Notes: generated by a model not told the origin, from the letters alone. DNA of 6,384 nucleotides from Planctomycetota bacterium (GCA_027623615.1 JAQBVH010000202.1:1-6384); one strand, 5' to 3'. Numbered from the stretch's first letter, positions 1-5,791 are shown. A program made the numbers and translations.

Positions 1-1097
1 GCGAGCGCCTCGAGGCCGGCGCCGGTCACGGCGGAGACCGGCACGGACGCGCGCGGTGCGGGACGCGCCTCTGCTCGATCGATCTGGTTCCAGACGACGA
101 GGTCCGCACCAGCGACCGCAGGGTCAAACGCAGGGTCTTCCGCAGGGTCAAACGCTGGGACCGTCGTCGCGTCGACCACGCAGAGCACGAGGTCCGCCGT
201 CTCGCGTGCCGAGGCCATCTGCGCCTGCCCTGCGCGGTCGGCGACCCCCGCGGCGGCCGCGTCCCGGCCCGCCGTGTCGCAGAGCTCAACCCTGCGCGTC
301 TTCAGCGCCCACGTCCCGCGCAGGACGTCGCGGGTCGTGCCCGCGTGGTCGCTGACCAGGGCCGGGAGCTGCGCGTCGACCAGGCGGTTGAAGAGTGAGC
401 TCTTGCCCGCGTTCGGCGCGCCGGTCAGCACCACCCGCGGGAGGCCCGACGCCGGCTCGCGACGTGCCTCCCAGGCGCTCGCCGCACGGATTCCCGCGAG
501 GCTGATGCGGGCGCGGGCGGCCAGGTCCTCGATCGGGATGTGGCCGGTGTCGGTCTCGTCGAAGTCGAGGGAGGCCTCGGTGATCGCGCGCAGCTCCTCG
601 AGCTCATCGCGCAGGATGGCGATGCGCTCGTCGAGGCCGCCGACCAGGAGCGCCGTCGCCGCGCGACGCTCTTCGGCGGAGCGCGCCTCGATCAGCTCGA
701 GCACGCCCTCGGCCCGGGTCAGGTCGAGGCGTCCGTTCAGGAACGCACGCCGCGTGAACTCTCCCGGCTCGGCCAACACCGCGCCCGCCTCCAACAGGCG
801 TCCCTGGACCGCGCGCACGAGCGGCGCTGAACCGACGACGTGCAGCTCGGCCACGTCCTCGCGGGTGTAGGAGCCAGGCCCCGGCATCCACAGCACGAGC
901 GCTGGCTGCACACCGATGCCGTCGTCGAGCTCGACCGCATGGAGGCCGCGCTGCGTCAACACGAGCGGCTCCCCGTCGACGCGCGCCAGCGCCTTGACCA
1001 GCGCGGCGGTGTCGGGTCCGGACAGGCGCACGACCGCCCGAGCGCCGCCACCAGGGGCGGAGGCAACGGCGCAGATCGTGCTCGCCTTCGCCCCCAT
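1..1097 (-). CDS. mnmE: tRNA modification GTPase MnmE (TrmE), 3' end outside window
   Basis: MnmE works with MnmG to install the (carboxymethyl)aminomethyl group at C5 of wobble uridine 34 in certain tRNAs, using GTP, a folate one-carbon donor and FAD. The frame stays open for 365 codons to the window edge; the family is about 450 residues, so the last helical part and the C-terminal Cys motif (CxGK) are missing here. Visible parts are the N-terminal folate-binding domain (TICAVASAPGGG near residue 7, GSYTREDVAELH near 75, PGEFTRRAFLNGRLDL near 111), then the helical part, then the inserted G domain: GAPNAGKSS at 226-234 (G1, with the potassium-binding Asn at 229), GTTRD at 253-257 (G2), DTAG at 274-277 (G3) and NQID at 337-340 where NKxD is usual (G4). 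The ATG at 1097 lies 9 bases after the yidC stop and has an AGGTG six bases upstream; a GTG directly before it (1100) is an alternative. Odd points are the G4 Lys-to-Gln change, a divergent switch II after DTAG, and a 12-bp tandem repeat. The identity is secure; full activity is not certain. Confidence 0.96.
   Translation of the reverse strand, partial: MGAKASTICAVASAPGGGARAVVRLSGPDTAALVKALARVDGEPLVLTQRGLHAVELDDGIGVQPALVLWMPGPGSYTREDVAELHVVGSAPLVRAVQGRLLEAGAVLAEPGEFTRRAFLNGRLDLTRAEGVLELIEARSAEERRAATALLVGGLDERIAILRDELEELRAITEASLDFDETDTGHIPIEDLAARARISLAGIRAASAWEARREPASGLPRVVLTGAPNAGKSSLFNRLVDAQLPALVSDHAGTTRDVLRGTWALKTRRVELCDTAGRDAAAAGVADRAGQAQMASARETADLVLCVVDATTVPAFDPAEDPAFDPAVAGADLVVWNQIDRAEARPAPRASVPVSAVTGAGLEAL
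117..152. repeat. 12-bp tandem repeat inside mnmE, three units
   Basis: Three head-to-tail 12-base units (117-128, 129-140, 141-152) share the core CGCAGGGTC and differ only in the last triplet (AAA, TTC, AAA). A partial fourth unit follows at 153. The period is four codons, so on the minus strand the units encode FDPA, EDPA and FDPA (MnmE residues 316-327) without shifting the frame. They lie in the G domain between the DTAG motif and the NKxD-type motif. From my recollection of E. coli MnmE, this stretch is of similar length there and contains a VDPAE sequence. The repeat therefore seems to have overwritten a surface helix or loop rather than lengthened the protein. Confidence 0.85.
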
Positions 1098-1103
1098 CAC
1101 ACG

Positions 1104-1108
1104 CACCT
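1104..1108 (-). promoter_or_regulatory. Shine-Dalgarno of mnmE overlapping the yidC stop codon
   Basis: On the minus strand the yidC stop TAG runs directly into GTG, giving AGGTG six bases before the ATG at 1097. This fits part of the consensus AAGGAGGTGA at normal spacing and supports the ATG over the adjacent GTG as start. Because ribosomes ending yidC cover this site, translation of mnmE is probably coupled to yidC. Confidence 0.6.
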
Positions 1109-3089
1109 ACTTGCGCTTGCCCTTGCCGCCGCCGCTGCCCTTGCCCTTGCCTCCACCACCACCGCCGCCATCACGCTTCTTGCGCTGGCGATCCTGCTGG
1201 GAGCGGGCCGTCTTCTTCATCTCCTCGAGCTGCTTGGCCTGCTCCTGCATCTTGGCCAGCTTGTCCATGAAGCCGCCCTTCTTCTTGGGCTTCTCGCTGT
1301 CGTCCAGGGGCCAGATCTGCTTGATCACGGTCTGCTCGAGGATGCCGAACAGACTGGTCGTGATCATGTAGAGGGACAGCCCGGCCGCGTAGTTGTAGAG
1401 GAAGAAGCCGAACAGGATCGGCATCCACATCATCATGCGCTGCATCTTCAGCGCCTGCGGGTCGGTCGGCTTGGGCATCACGCGCTGCTGCAGGATCCAC
1501 AGCACCACCATGAGCGGCGGCAGCACGTTGAGGTATTCGATCGTGCCGATCAGCGGCAGCTGCAGGTCGATGCGCAGGAAGCGGTCCGGCATCGAGAGGT
1601 CGTGGATCCAGCCAGCAAAGGGCGCCTGGCGCAGGTCGAAGCTGATGCGCAGGGCCTTGAACAGACCGAAGAAGACCGGGATCTGAACGAAGATCGGCAG
1701 GCAGCCACCCAGCGGCGGGAAGGCGCCCTCCTCCTGCATGATGCGCGCCTGCTCCTCGCGCTGCTTGCGCGGGTCCTTGGCGTTGCGCTCCTTGCTCTCG
1801 TTGAGGCGCGGCTGGATGCGCTTCATCTTCGTCGCGTGGCGCGCCATCGCGACCTGGGAGCGACGGTTGAACGGGAACAGCGCCAGGCGAACGGTGAGCG
1901 TCAGCAGGATGATCGAGACGCCCCAGTTGCCGACCAGGCCGTGGAAGATGCCCAGGATCCAGAGCAGCACGCTGGCGATGGACTTGAAGAAGCCCAGGTC
2001 CTTGTCGACGAGCATCGACAGGGCCTCGCCCTGGGCATGCTCTGTCATCGTCGCCCGGTCCTTGGGGCCCGCGTAGAGGCGGAACCCGTAGCGCGACTCC
2101 TTGCCCGCTTCCGGCAGGCGCGTGTCGAGGTACAGGTCGGTCGTGATGTGCCGGTAGCTCTCCCCGGTCGCGTCCTCGGGATTGGCCCGCGCCCACTCCG
2201 CGTCCCAGACCGTGCGGTACTTCGCGCCGGTGATCGCCGCGTTCGCCTCGGGCTCGGCGGGGCGCAGCAGGACCGCGAAGTACTTGTTGTCCACCCCGGC
2301 CCAGACGATGTCCTCCTTGGGCGGGAAGTTCTTGTCGAGGCGCTTGCTGTACTTGCGCTCTTCGCGCTCGACGTCGTAGGAGGTCTTGCTCTTGCGCCAG
2401 CACACCCCCGCGGTCGGCTCCGTGTAGAAGCTGTCGTCCGCCAGGGCAGGCACCCCCATGGCGGGGGTCATCAGGAACTGGCCGGTGCGCGCCGTGAACT
2501 CCTCGGTGCCGGCGTTCTTGATCACGAACTCGAAGTCGAGGTCGTATTGCCCCTCACCGACCCTGAAGATCTTCTCGAAGACGACGCCCCGGCCGCCGTC
2601 GAGCTCGAAGTGCACCTCGTCGGCCACGCCGTCGCTGAGCTCGTCGAGGTTGACCACACGCCAGTGAGCCCTGCCCGGCTCCAGGTGCGTCCACTTCAGG
2701 CTCGAGGGCTCGGCCAGGAGCGCCATCGAGGCCAGGATGCCGGCGCCGGTGTCGACCTCCTCGACCAGCGGGACCCAGGACGTCGGGTCCTGCTTGGCCT
2801 CGTCGGACGTGAACAGCTCGGTGTAGTAGCCGTCGAGGCGCAGCTCGGCGAGCACCGCGCCGCGGTTGTCGAACGTGGCGCGCCAGGGACCGATCGCGAC
2901 GTCCCCACGCCAGTGCTCGACAGCCTGGAGGTCCTCGGGCAGGTCCACCGGGGTGTCCTCCCCTGCATCAGGCACCGGGGCCTCGGCCTGACCGCCCGGC
3001 TCCGTTGCGTCGGTCTCCTTAGGATCCCCACCGCAGTAGACGAGGACCAGGAACGAGAGTAAGAGCGCGAGGGCGAGGCGGAGTTGCAA
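1107..3089 (-). CDS. yidC: membrane protein insertase YidC (Oxa1/Alb3 family)
   Basis: YidC inserts and folds inner-membrane proteins, alone or with SecYEG. The 660 residues show the Gram-negative layout. A short hydrophobic N-terminus (residues 5-18) is followed by an acidic, Pro-rich linker (22-55) and a large periplasmic P1-type domain (about 56-345). The conserved insertase core spans about 366-592. In the core, VGNWGVSIILLTLTVRLALF carries the groove arginine at R401. A charged cytoplasmic hairpin follows (about 408-455), then GGCLPIFVQIPVFFG (461-475), LRQAPFAGWIHDLS (486-499) and the last membrane segments (about 516-535, 555-590). The C-terminus is long and unusual: a charged, probably helical stretch (600-639), then a Gly run and a Lys/Gly tail to the end. 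Basic tails of this kind in Rhodopirellula baltica YidC are known to help ribosome binding. The start is a TTG at 3089; no in-frame ATG or GTG lies between it and the upstream gene, and no clear ribosome site is seen, so the exact start is uncertain. It sits 32 bases after the phosphoesterase and 9 before mnmE. Confidence 0.97.
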   Translation of the reverse strand: MQLRLALALLLSFLVLVYCGGDPKETDATEPGGQAEAPVPDAGEDTPVDLPEDLQAVEHWRGDVAIGPWRATFDNRGAVLAELRLDGYYTELFTSDEAKQDPTSWVPLVEEVDTGAGILASMALLAEPSSLKWTHLEPGRAHWRVVNLDELSDGVADEVHFELDGGRGVVFEKIFRVGEGQYDLDFEFVIKNAGTEEFTARTGQFLMTPAMGVPALADDSFYTEPTAGVCWRKSKTSYDVEREERKYSKRLDKNFPPKEDIVWAGVDNKYFAVLLRPAEPEANAAITGAKYRTVWDAEWARANPEDATGESYRHITTDLYLDTRLPEAGKESRYGFRLYAGPKDRATMTEHAQGEALSMLVDKDLGFFKSIASVLLWILGIFHGLVGNWGVSIILLTLTVRLALFPFNRRSQVAMARHATKMKRIQPRLNESKERNAKDPRKQREEQARIMQEEGAFPPLGGCLPIFVQIPVFFGLFKALRISFDLRQAPFAGWIHDLSMPDRFLRIDLQLPLIGTIEYLNVLPPLMVVLWILQQRVMPKPTDPQALKMQRMMMWMPILFGFFLYNYAAGLSLYMITTSLFGILEQTVIKQIWPLDDSEKPKKKGGFMDKLAKMQEQAKQLEEMKKTARSQQDRQRKKRDGGGGGGGKGKGSGGGKGKRK

Positions 3090-3098
3090 GGGGCGGGT

Positions 3099-3119
3099 TC
3101 CGGTGACCGGAGACGGTCT
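3099..3119. other. two adjacent dyads between the phosphoesterase gene and yidC
   Basis: The 32-base gap contains TCCGGTGACCGGA (3099-3111, perfect 6-base arms around one base) and, sharing its last base, AGACGGTCT (3111-3119, 4-base arms around one base). They lie 10 to 30 bases upstream of the yidC TTG. One-base centres suit protein-binding DNA dyads better than RNA hairpins. No promoter-like hexamers are evident nearby, so a role is only a guess. Confidence 0.3.
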
Positions 3120-3121
3120 GG

Positions 3122-3937
3122 CTACTTCCCGACCTCGAGGCGGTCGGCGAGAAAATCGGGGAGCTCGGGGACCTGGCGGATCGCCTGTGCGGCCTGCTGG
3201 ATCGGATATTCAAGCCGAATGAAGGTGACCCGCTTCCCATCGAACATGACGTAGGAGAGGCGCGGGTCCCCATCCCTCGGTTGGCCAACCGAGCCCACGT
3301 TCACGATGCAGGGACAATCGGCGAGGTCTCCGAGATCGTAGGGGCCGTCCGTCCCACTCGGGCGGAACAGGCGACCATCCTCGTAATAGATGGCAGGCAC
3401 GTGGCTGTGGCCAACGAAGCAGACGCCTCGGTCCATGCACGCGAAGTTCGCCTGGAGCTTCTCGGCGTTGCGCGCATCCCGAGGAAGCATGTACTCGCGG
3501 ACGGGATCCCGAGGGGAGCCGTGGGCGAACATGGCGACCTCGTCGCGCTGCGCGCCCTCGAGGTCTCCGATGAAGTCCCAGTAGACGGCGGCCCGGCTCT
3601 CGTCGGACATCAGCTCGCCCCGGGTCCACTCGATCGCGGCGCGCGCCTTCGGGTTGAAGTCGTCGGCCTCGAACATCAACGCCTGCTCGTGGTTGCCGAG
3701 CAGGCACAGGCCGTCGGCCAGGTCGCCGCCGCCGTGCTCGTCCCGCTCGCGGGCCCCGGGGACACACAGGCGCATCACGATCTCCAGGCACTGGCGCGGG
3801 CGAGCGCCGTAGCCGACCACGTCCCCTAGGCACACGTAGCGCGCCGCGCCGCGCGCACGGGCGTCAGCGAGGGCGACCTCGAGCGCGGGAGTATTCCCGT
3901 GGAGGTCCGAGATGATGGCTGTGAGGGGGTAGTCCAA
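3122..3937 (-). CDS. calcineurin-like metallophosphoesterase (phosphodiesterase/phosphatase type)
   Basis: This is a soluble two-metal phosphoesterase of 271 residues in the calcineurin-like superfamily (COG0639/COG0622 type, the subgroup with GDVVGYG). All the metal-binding blocks are present in order: SDLHGN (D11, H13), CLGDVVGYG (D39), LLGNHE (N82, H83), FAHGSPRDP (H139) and VGHSHVP (H177, H179). They are followed by the typical IVNVGSVGQPRDGDPR near 211-226 and a final beta strand. There is no signal peptide or membrane segment, so it should be cytoplasmic. The substrate cannot be read from sequence; relatives act on phosphodiesters, nucleotides or phosphoproteins. The start is a TTG at 3937: the family normally begins only a few residues before SDxHGN, and there is no ATG or GTG in that stretch. 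No Shine-Dalgarno is visible. It lies 39 bases after the transferase gene and 32 before yidC, probably in the same transcript. A link to lipid or NAD metabolism is only suggested by position. Confidence 0.93.
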   Translation of the reverse strand: MDYPLTAIISDLHGNTPALEVALADARARGAARYVCLGDVVGYGARPRQCLEIVMRLCVPGARERDEHGGGDLADGLCLLGNHEQALMFEADDFNPKARAAIEWTRGELMSDESRAAVYWDFIGDLEGAQRDEVAMFAHGSPRDPVREYMLPRDARNAEKLQANFACMDRGVCFVGHSHVPAIYYEDGRLFRPSGTDGPYDLGDLADCPCIVNVGSVGQPRDGDPRLSYVMFDGKRVTFIRLEYPIQQAAQAIRQVPELPDFLADRLEVGK

Positions 3938-3976
3938 CGGGTGCGCGCGGGCAACCGCGCTGGAGAGGGGCGAAGA

Positions 3977-4867
3977 TTATCGGGACCGACCCCCAGCGGG
4001 GCAAGGGTCGGAAGTTGCGCGAACGATGACCGTGAAGCCCCCGACGGTCAGCCCCGCACCCACGATCACTCCCCAGGACCCCGCCAGCGCCAGTCCCCAG
4101 ACCGGCGGCGCCGCCAGGAGTGCCAATCCGATTGCGATCGGAATTGGACCCCAACCCGCCGCCTCGAGCCGATGGGCGAGGTGACGCCGATCCCCCACCC
4201 AAGGCTTGGAGCCAGCGCGCAGGCGCAGAGGTGCGAGCCGGGCCAGGTCGAGCAGGGGCAGGAGGAGCACCCAGAGCGCCCCGGGAGTGCTCGCGATCAG
4301 GACCCCCAGGAGGTGGCTACCCGAGTCCCCGAGGTACGCGAACGGCGCAGAGCGACCGGGCCGCCTCGCGAGGTTCCAGGGCAGGAACCCCAGGCAGGCC
4401 GCCCCCGCGGCGGTGGGGGCCAGCCCGACCAGCCCCAGGCCTCCGGCCGCACCATCGGCGTTGTCGAAGGTGTTGACGGCGTTCATGGCGACCATGGCGG
4501 TCAGGCCGGCCACCCAGGACGAATGGTCGGCCAGGGGAGCTGCCGCGGCCAGGAGCGCGGCCACCACGAGCTGACCGATGAGCTTCTGAAGAGGCGTCAG
4601 CCCACCTGGCAGGGAATCGTCGAGGAGCCCCAGGGAGAACGCCGCCAGGAGGGCCGGCCAGGTCCACAGCGGGCCGGCCCAGACGCAGGCGACCGCGATC
4701 GCGATCAAGAGGGCGAACCCGCCGACCGTGGGCACCGGCTCCGTGCGCGGCTTGCGGTCCTCGAGCCCCTCACGGCGGTCGACCCAGTTGGTGCGCAGGG
4801 CGACCGCGGCCAGCACGGGGGTCGCGACGAAGGCCGTCGCGAGGGCGATCCACCAGACCATCAGCAT
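3977..4867 (-). CDS. MraY/WecA-family polyprenyl-phosphate sugar-1-phosphate transferase
   Basis: This integral membrane enzyme of about 296 residues belongs to glycosyltransferase family 4. Members move a HexNAc-1-phosphate from a UDP-sugar to undecaprenyl phosphate and so start a lipid-linked glycan. The sequence is almost continuous hydrophobic segments with the family motifs in order: VPTVGGF (45-51), LGLLDD (79-84, the metal-binding Asp pair), NAVNTFDNADG (129-139, with D135 and D138), GFLPWN (160-165), FAYLGDSGS (176-184) and GDRRHLAHRL (225-234). The HLAHRL motif normally reads HLHHRL, so one histidine is lost, and Asn replaces the usual Gly in DGxDG. The protein is shorter than most relatives, which are about 320-360 residues. 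It is more WecA-like than MraY-like, because the gene is not in a dcw cluster and has the HxxHRL motif; the sugar is unknown. Two starts fit: ATG at 4867, or ATG at 4861, which overlaps the nadD stop as TGATG. Either way it overlaps nadD and is probably translationally coupled to it. Confidence 0.88.
   Translation of the reverse strand: MLMVWWIALATAFVATPVLAAVALRTNWVDRREGLEDRKPRTEPVPTVGGFALLIAIAVACVWAGPLWTWPALLAAFSLGLLDDSLPGGLTPLQKLIGQLVVAALLAAAAPLADHSSWVAGLTAMVAMNAVNTFDNADGAAGGLGLVGLAPTAAGAACLGFLPWNLARRPGRSAPFAYLGDSGSHLLGVLIASTPGALWVLLLPLLDLARLAPLRLRAGSKPWVGDRRHLAHRLEAAGWGPIPIAIGLALLAAPPVWGLALAGSWGVIVGAGLTVGGFTVIVRATSDPCPAGGRSR
3986..4011. other. inverted repeat in the 3' end of the transferase gene
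   Basis: CCGACCC (3986-3992) pairs with GGGTCGG (4005-4011) around a 12-base loop. A competing CCCC-AGC-GGGG stem (3991-4001) lies inside. It falls 7 to 32 bases before the end of the transferase stop codon (3977) on the minus strand. No T-run follows, so it is not a standard intrinsic terminator. It could slow decay or polymerase, or simply be GC-rich coding sequence. Confidence 0.25.
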
Positions 4868-5523
4868 GCCGGGCCGTAGAGGCCCCGCGCGGCGAGATAG
4901 TCCCGTACCTCGGGCAGAAGGTGCTCGGGCGTCTCGCCCATGGACAAGGCGCGCCGGATCGCGGTCGCGCTGGCCGGGTGGTCGGAGTGGACCAGGCCGG
5001 CCTCGAGCCGGTCCGCGGCGGCAGGCTCGAGGCGAGCTCGGACCCCCGCGGGCAGGGCCGGCGCCGTGTCGCCGCGCCAGACGACGATCGGCCTCGCGAG
5101 CTGCAACAGCTCGGCGGCCCGGTGCCAGCCCGGAAGACCGGGCAGGTTGTCGGCGCCAATCACGAACCACAGGTCGCAAGCGGCCGGCTCTCCCACCGCC
5201 TCAGCCAGGCCGAGGAGCGTGTCGTAGGTGTAGGAAGGTCCCGCCCGGCGCAGCTCCAGGTCCGAGACCGCGAGCCACGGTTCCCGCGCGGCGACCAGCT
5301 CCGCCATGGCCATGCGGTCCCCATCCGGGGCCAGGCGCACCCCCGGCTTGTGGGGTGGCTTCGCCGCTGGCACGAGGACGACTCGGTCGAGGTCGAAGGC
5401 CCGCCTGGCGAGACGGGCGACCTGCAGGTGCCCGGCGTGAATCGGGTCGAACGAGCCGCCGAACAGGGCCAGGCGCCGCCGGGGTGTGGGTGGAGGGGTG
5501 GTAGGCAACGAGTAACCGGGCAC
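4861..5523 (-). CDS. nadD: nicotinate-nucleotide adenylyltransferase NadD
   Basis: NadD transfers AMP from ATP to nicotinate mononucleotide to give deamido-NAD, a needed step of NAD synthesis in the cytoplasm. The 220-residue protein has the nucleotidyltransferase fold signature GGSFDPIHAGHL (22-33, with H29 and H32), PPHKP (56-60), SYTYDTL (97-103), FVIGADNLPGLPGWH (120-134), and SATAIRR (185-191), which is the ISSTxIR-type phosphate-binding motif. It ends with the usual LPEVRDYLAARGLYG. The GTG at 5523 gives a 17-residue Pro/Arg-rich lead before LALFGGSF, longer than usual for the family. A TTG at 5508 is an alternative, and an ATG just upstream (5530) is out of frame. No good Shine-Dalgarno is visible for any of these. 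It is the first gene of the leftward cluster and its stop overlaps the transferase start. The common bacterial neighbours obgE, proA and rsfS are not seen here. Confidence 0.95.
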   Translation of the reverse strand: MPGYSLPTTPPPTPRRRLALFGGSFDPIHAGHLQVARLARRAFDLDRVVLVPAAKPPHKPGVRLAPDGDRMAMAELVAAREPWLAVSDLELRRAGPSYTYDTLLGLAEAVGEPAACDLWFVIGADNLPGLPGWHRAAELLQLARPIVVWRGDTAPALPAGVRARLEPAAADRLEAGLVHSDHPASATAIRRALSMGETPEHLLPEVRDYLAARGLYGPAC

Positions 5524-5581
5524 GATCCATGGGTAGGAGGTGGACGGAGGGCACGACCGGCGCCCTCGACCGCAGCCCGAC

Positions 5582-5595
5582 GGGGGCTCACCCCC
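5582..5595. other. GGGGG/CCCCC hairpin in the nadD upstream region
   Basis: GGGGG (5582-5586) and CCCCC (5591-5595) pair perfectly around the 4-base loop CTCA. A competing stem AGCCC/GGGCT lies just to its left (about 5574-5588). If the leftward transcript starts near 5607, both would lie in the nadD leader about 60 bases before the start codon and could affect translation. No known riboswitch class is recognised. Confidence 0.35.
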
Positions 5596-5613
5596 ACGAT
5601 CTGACCGGTCCCA

Positions 5614-5642
5614 ATTGTCGGCCCTGACTGGACCTCAGTCCA
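5614..5642 (-). promoter_or_regulatory. candidate sigma70-type promoter for the nadD cluster
   Basis: Read on the minus strand, TGGACT (5642-5637) and GACAAT (5619-5614) match the -35 and -10 consensus at four of six positions each, with a 17-base spacer. Transcription would begin near 5607, leaving a leader of about 84 bases before the GTG of nadD. In a GC-rich genome such matches arise by chance, so this is a candidate only. Confidence 0.3.
5629..5642. promoter_or_regulatory. TGGAC-N4-GTCCA dyad, possible operator
   Basis: Perfect 5-base inverted arms TGGAC (5629-5633) and GTCCA (5638-5642) flank CTCA. The dyad sits near the middle of the divergent spacer and overlaps the candidate -35 elements of both directions, which is where a regulator of both transcripts would bind. 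No regulator gene is visible in the window. Confidence 0.3.
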
Positions 5643-5657
5643 TTGCACCCCTAGAAT
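5629..5657 (+). promoter_or_regulatory. candidate sigma70-type promoter for the lipoprotein gene
   Basis: TGGACC (5629-5634, four of six matches to TTGACA) is followed after 17 bases by TAGAAT (5652-5657, five of six matches to TATAAT). This is the best -10 hexamer in the spacer. Transcription would begin near 5664, giving a leader of about 128 bases whose first part is the hairpin at 5668-5706. Confidence 0.42.
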
Positions 5658-5667
5658 CGCCCCCTCG

Positions 5668-5706
5668 TCAGGGACCCTGGGACCCGTGTCCAGGGCCCCT
5701 CCCTGA
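5668..5706. other. bulged 13-bp hairpin upstream of the lipoprotein gene
   Basis: TCAGGGA (5668-5674) pairs with TCCCTGA (5700-5706), and CCCTGG (5675-5680) pairs with CCAGGG (5690-5695). The only interruption is a CCCC bulge (5696-5699), and the loop is 9 bases. That makes 13 Watson-Crick pairs, well beyond chance pairing nearby. It lies a few bases after the predicted rightward start site, so it may be a 5'-end stabilising stem or a leader control element. No T-run follows, so it is not a clear terminator. Confidence 0.5.
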
Positions 5707-5791
5707 GGTCTCCCCAGGCCCCCATCACCCCCATTCTGGCTCCGCTCCTTGGCGGACGCCGTGCTGGGGCCCCTCCCCCCCGATCCAGAGC

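Noticed and set aside
840..3062. Long plus-strand open frame of 740 codons opposite yidC and the start of mnmE
   Set aside because: It is antisense to two genes with clear family motifs. Its translation is low-complexity His/Leu/Arg/Glu-rich, as expected for the opposite strand of GC-rich coding DNA.
3899..4879. Plus-strand 326-codon open frame opposite the transferase gene
   Set aside because: Its composition is Arg/Gly/Pro/Gln-rich without any fold-like pattern, while the minus strand carries all the GT4-family motifs.
4868..5179. Longer 400-residue version of the transferase starting at 5179
   Set aside because: The extra 104 residues lie inside nadD in another frame and are Arg/Pro-rich with no membrane character. 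The family N-terminus begins at the ATGs at 4867/4861.
5693..5777. Repeated GGGCCCCTCCC (5693-5703 and 5767-5777) and CCCCCAT (5719-5725 and 5728-5734)
   Set aside because: These are short matches in a C-rich spacer with no regular spacing, and are best explained by base composition.
5540..5791. N-terminal extension of the lipoprotein from an ATG at 5540
   Set aside because: The 84 extra residues are Pro/Gly/Ser/Arg-rich spacer sequence. They would bury a well-formed signal peptide that starts at 5792.
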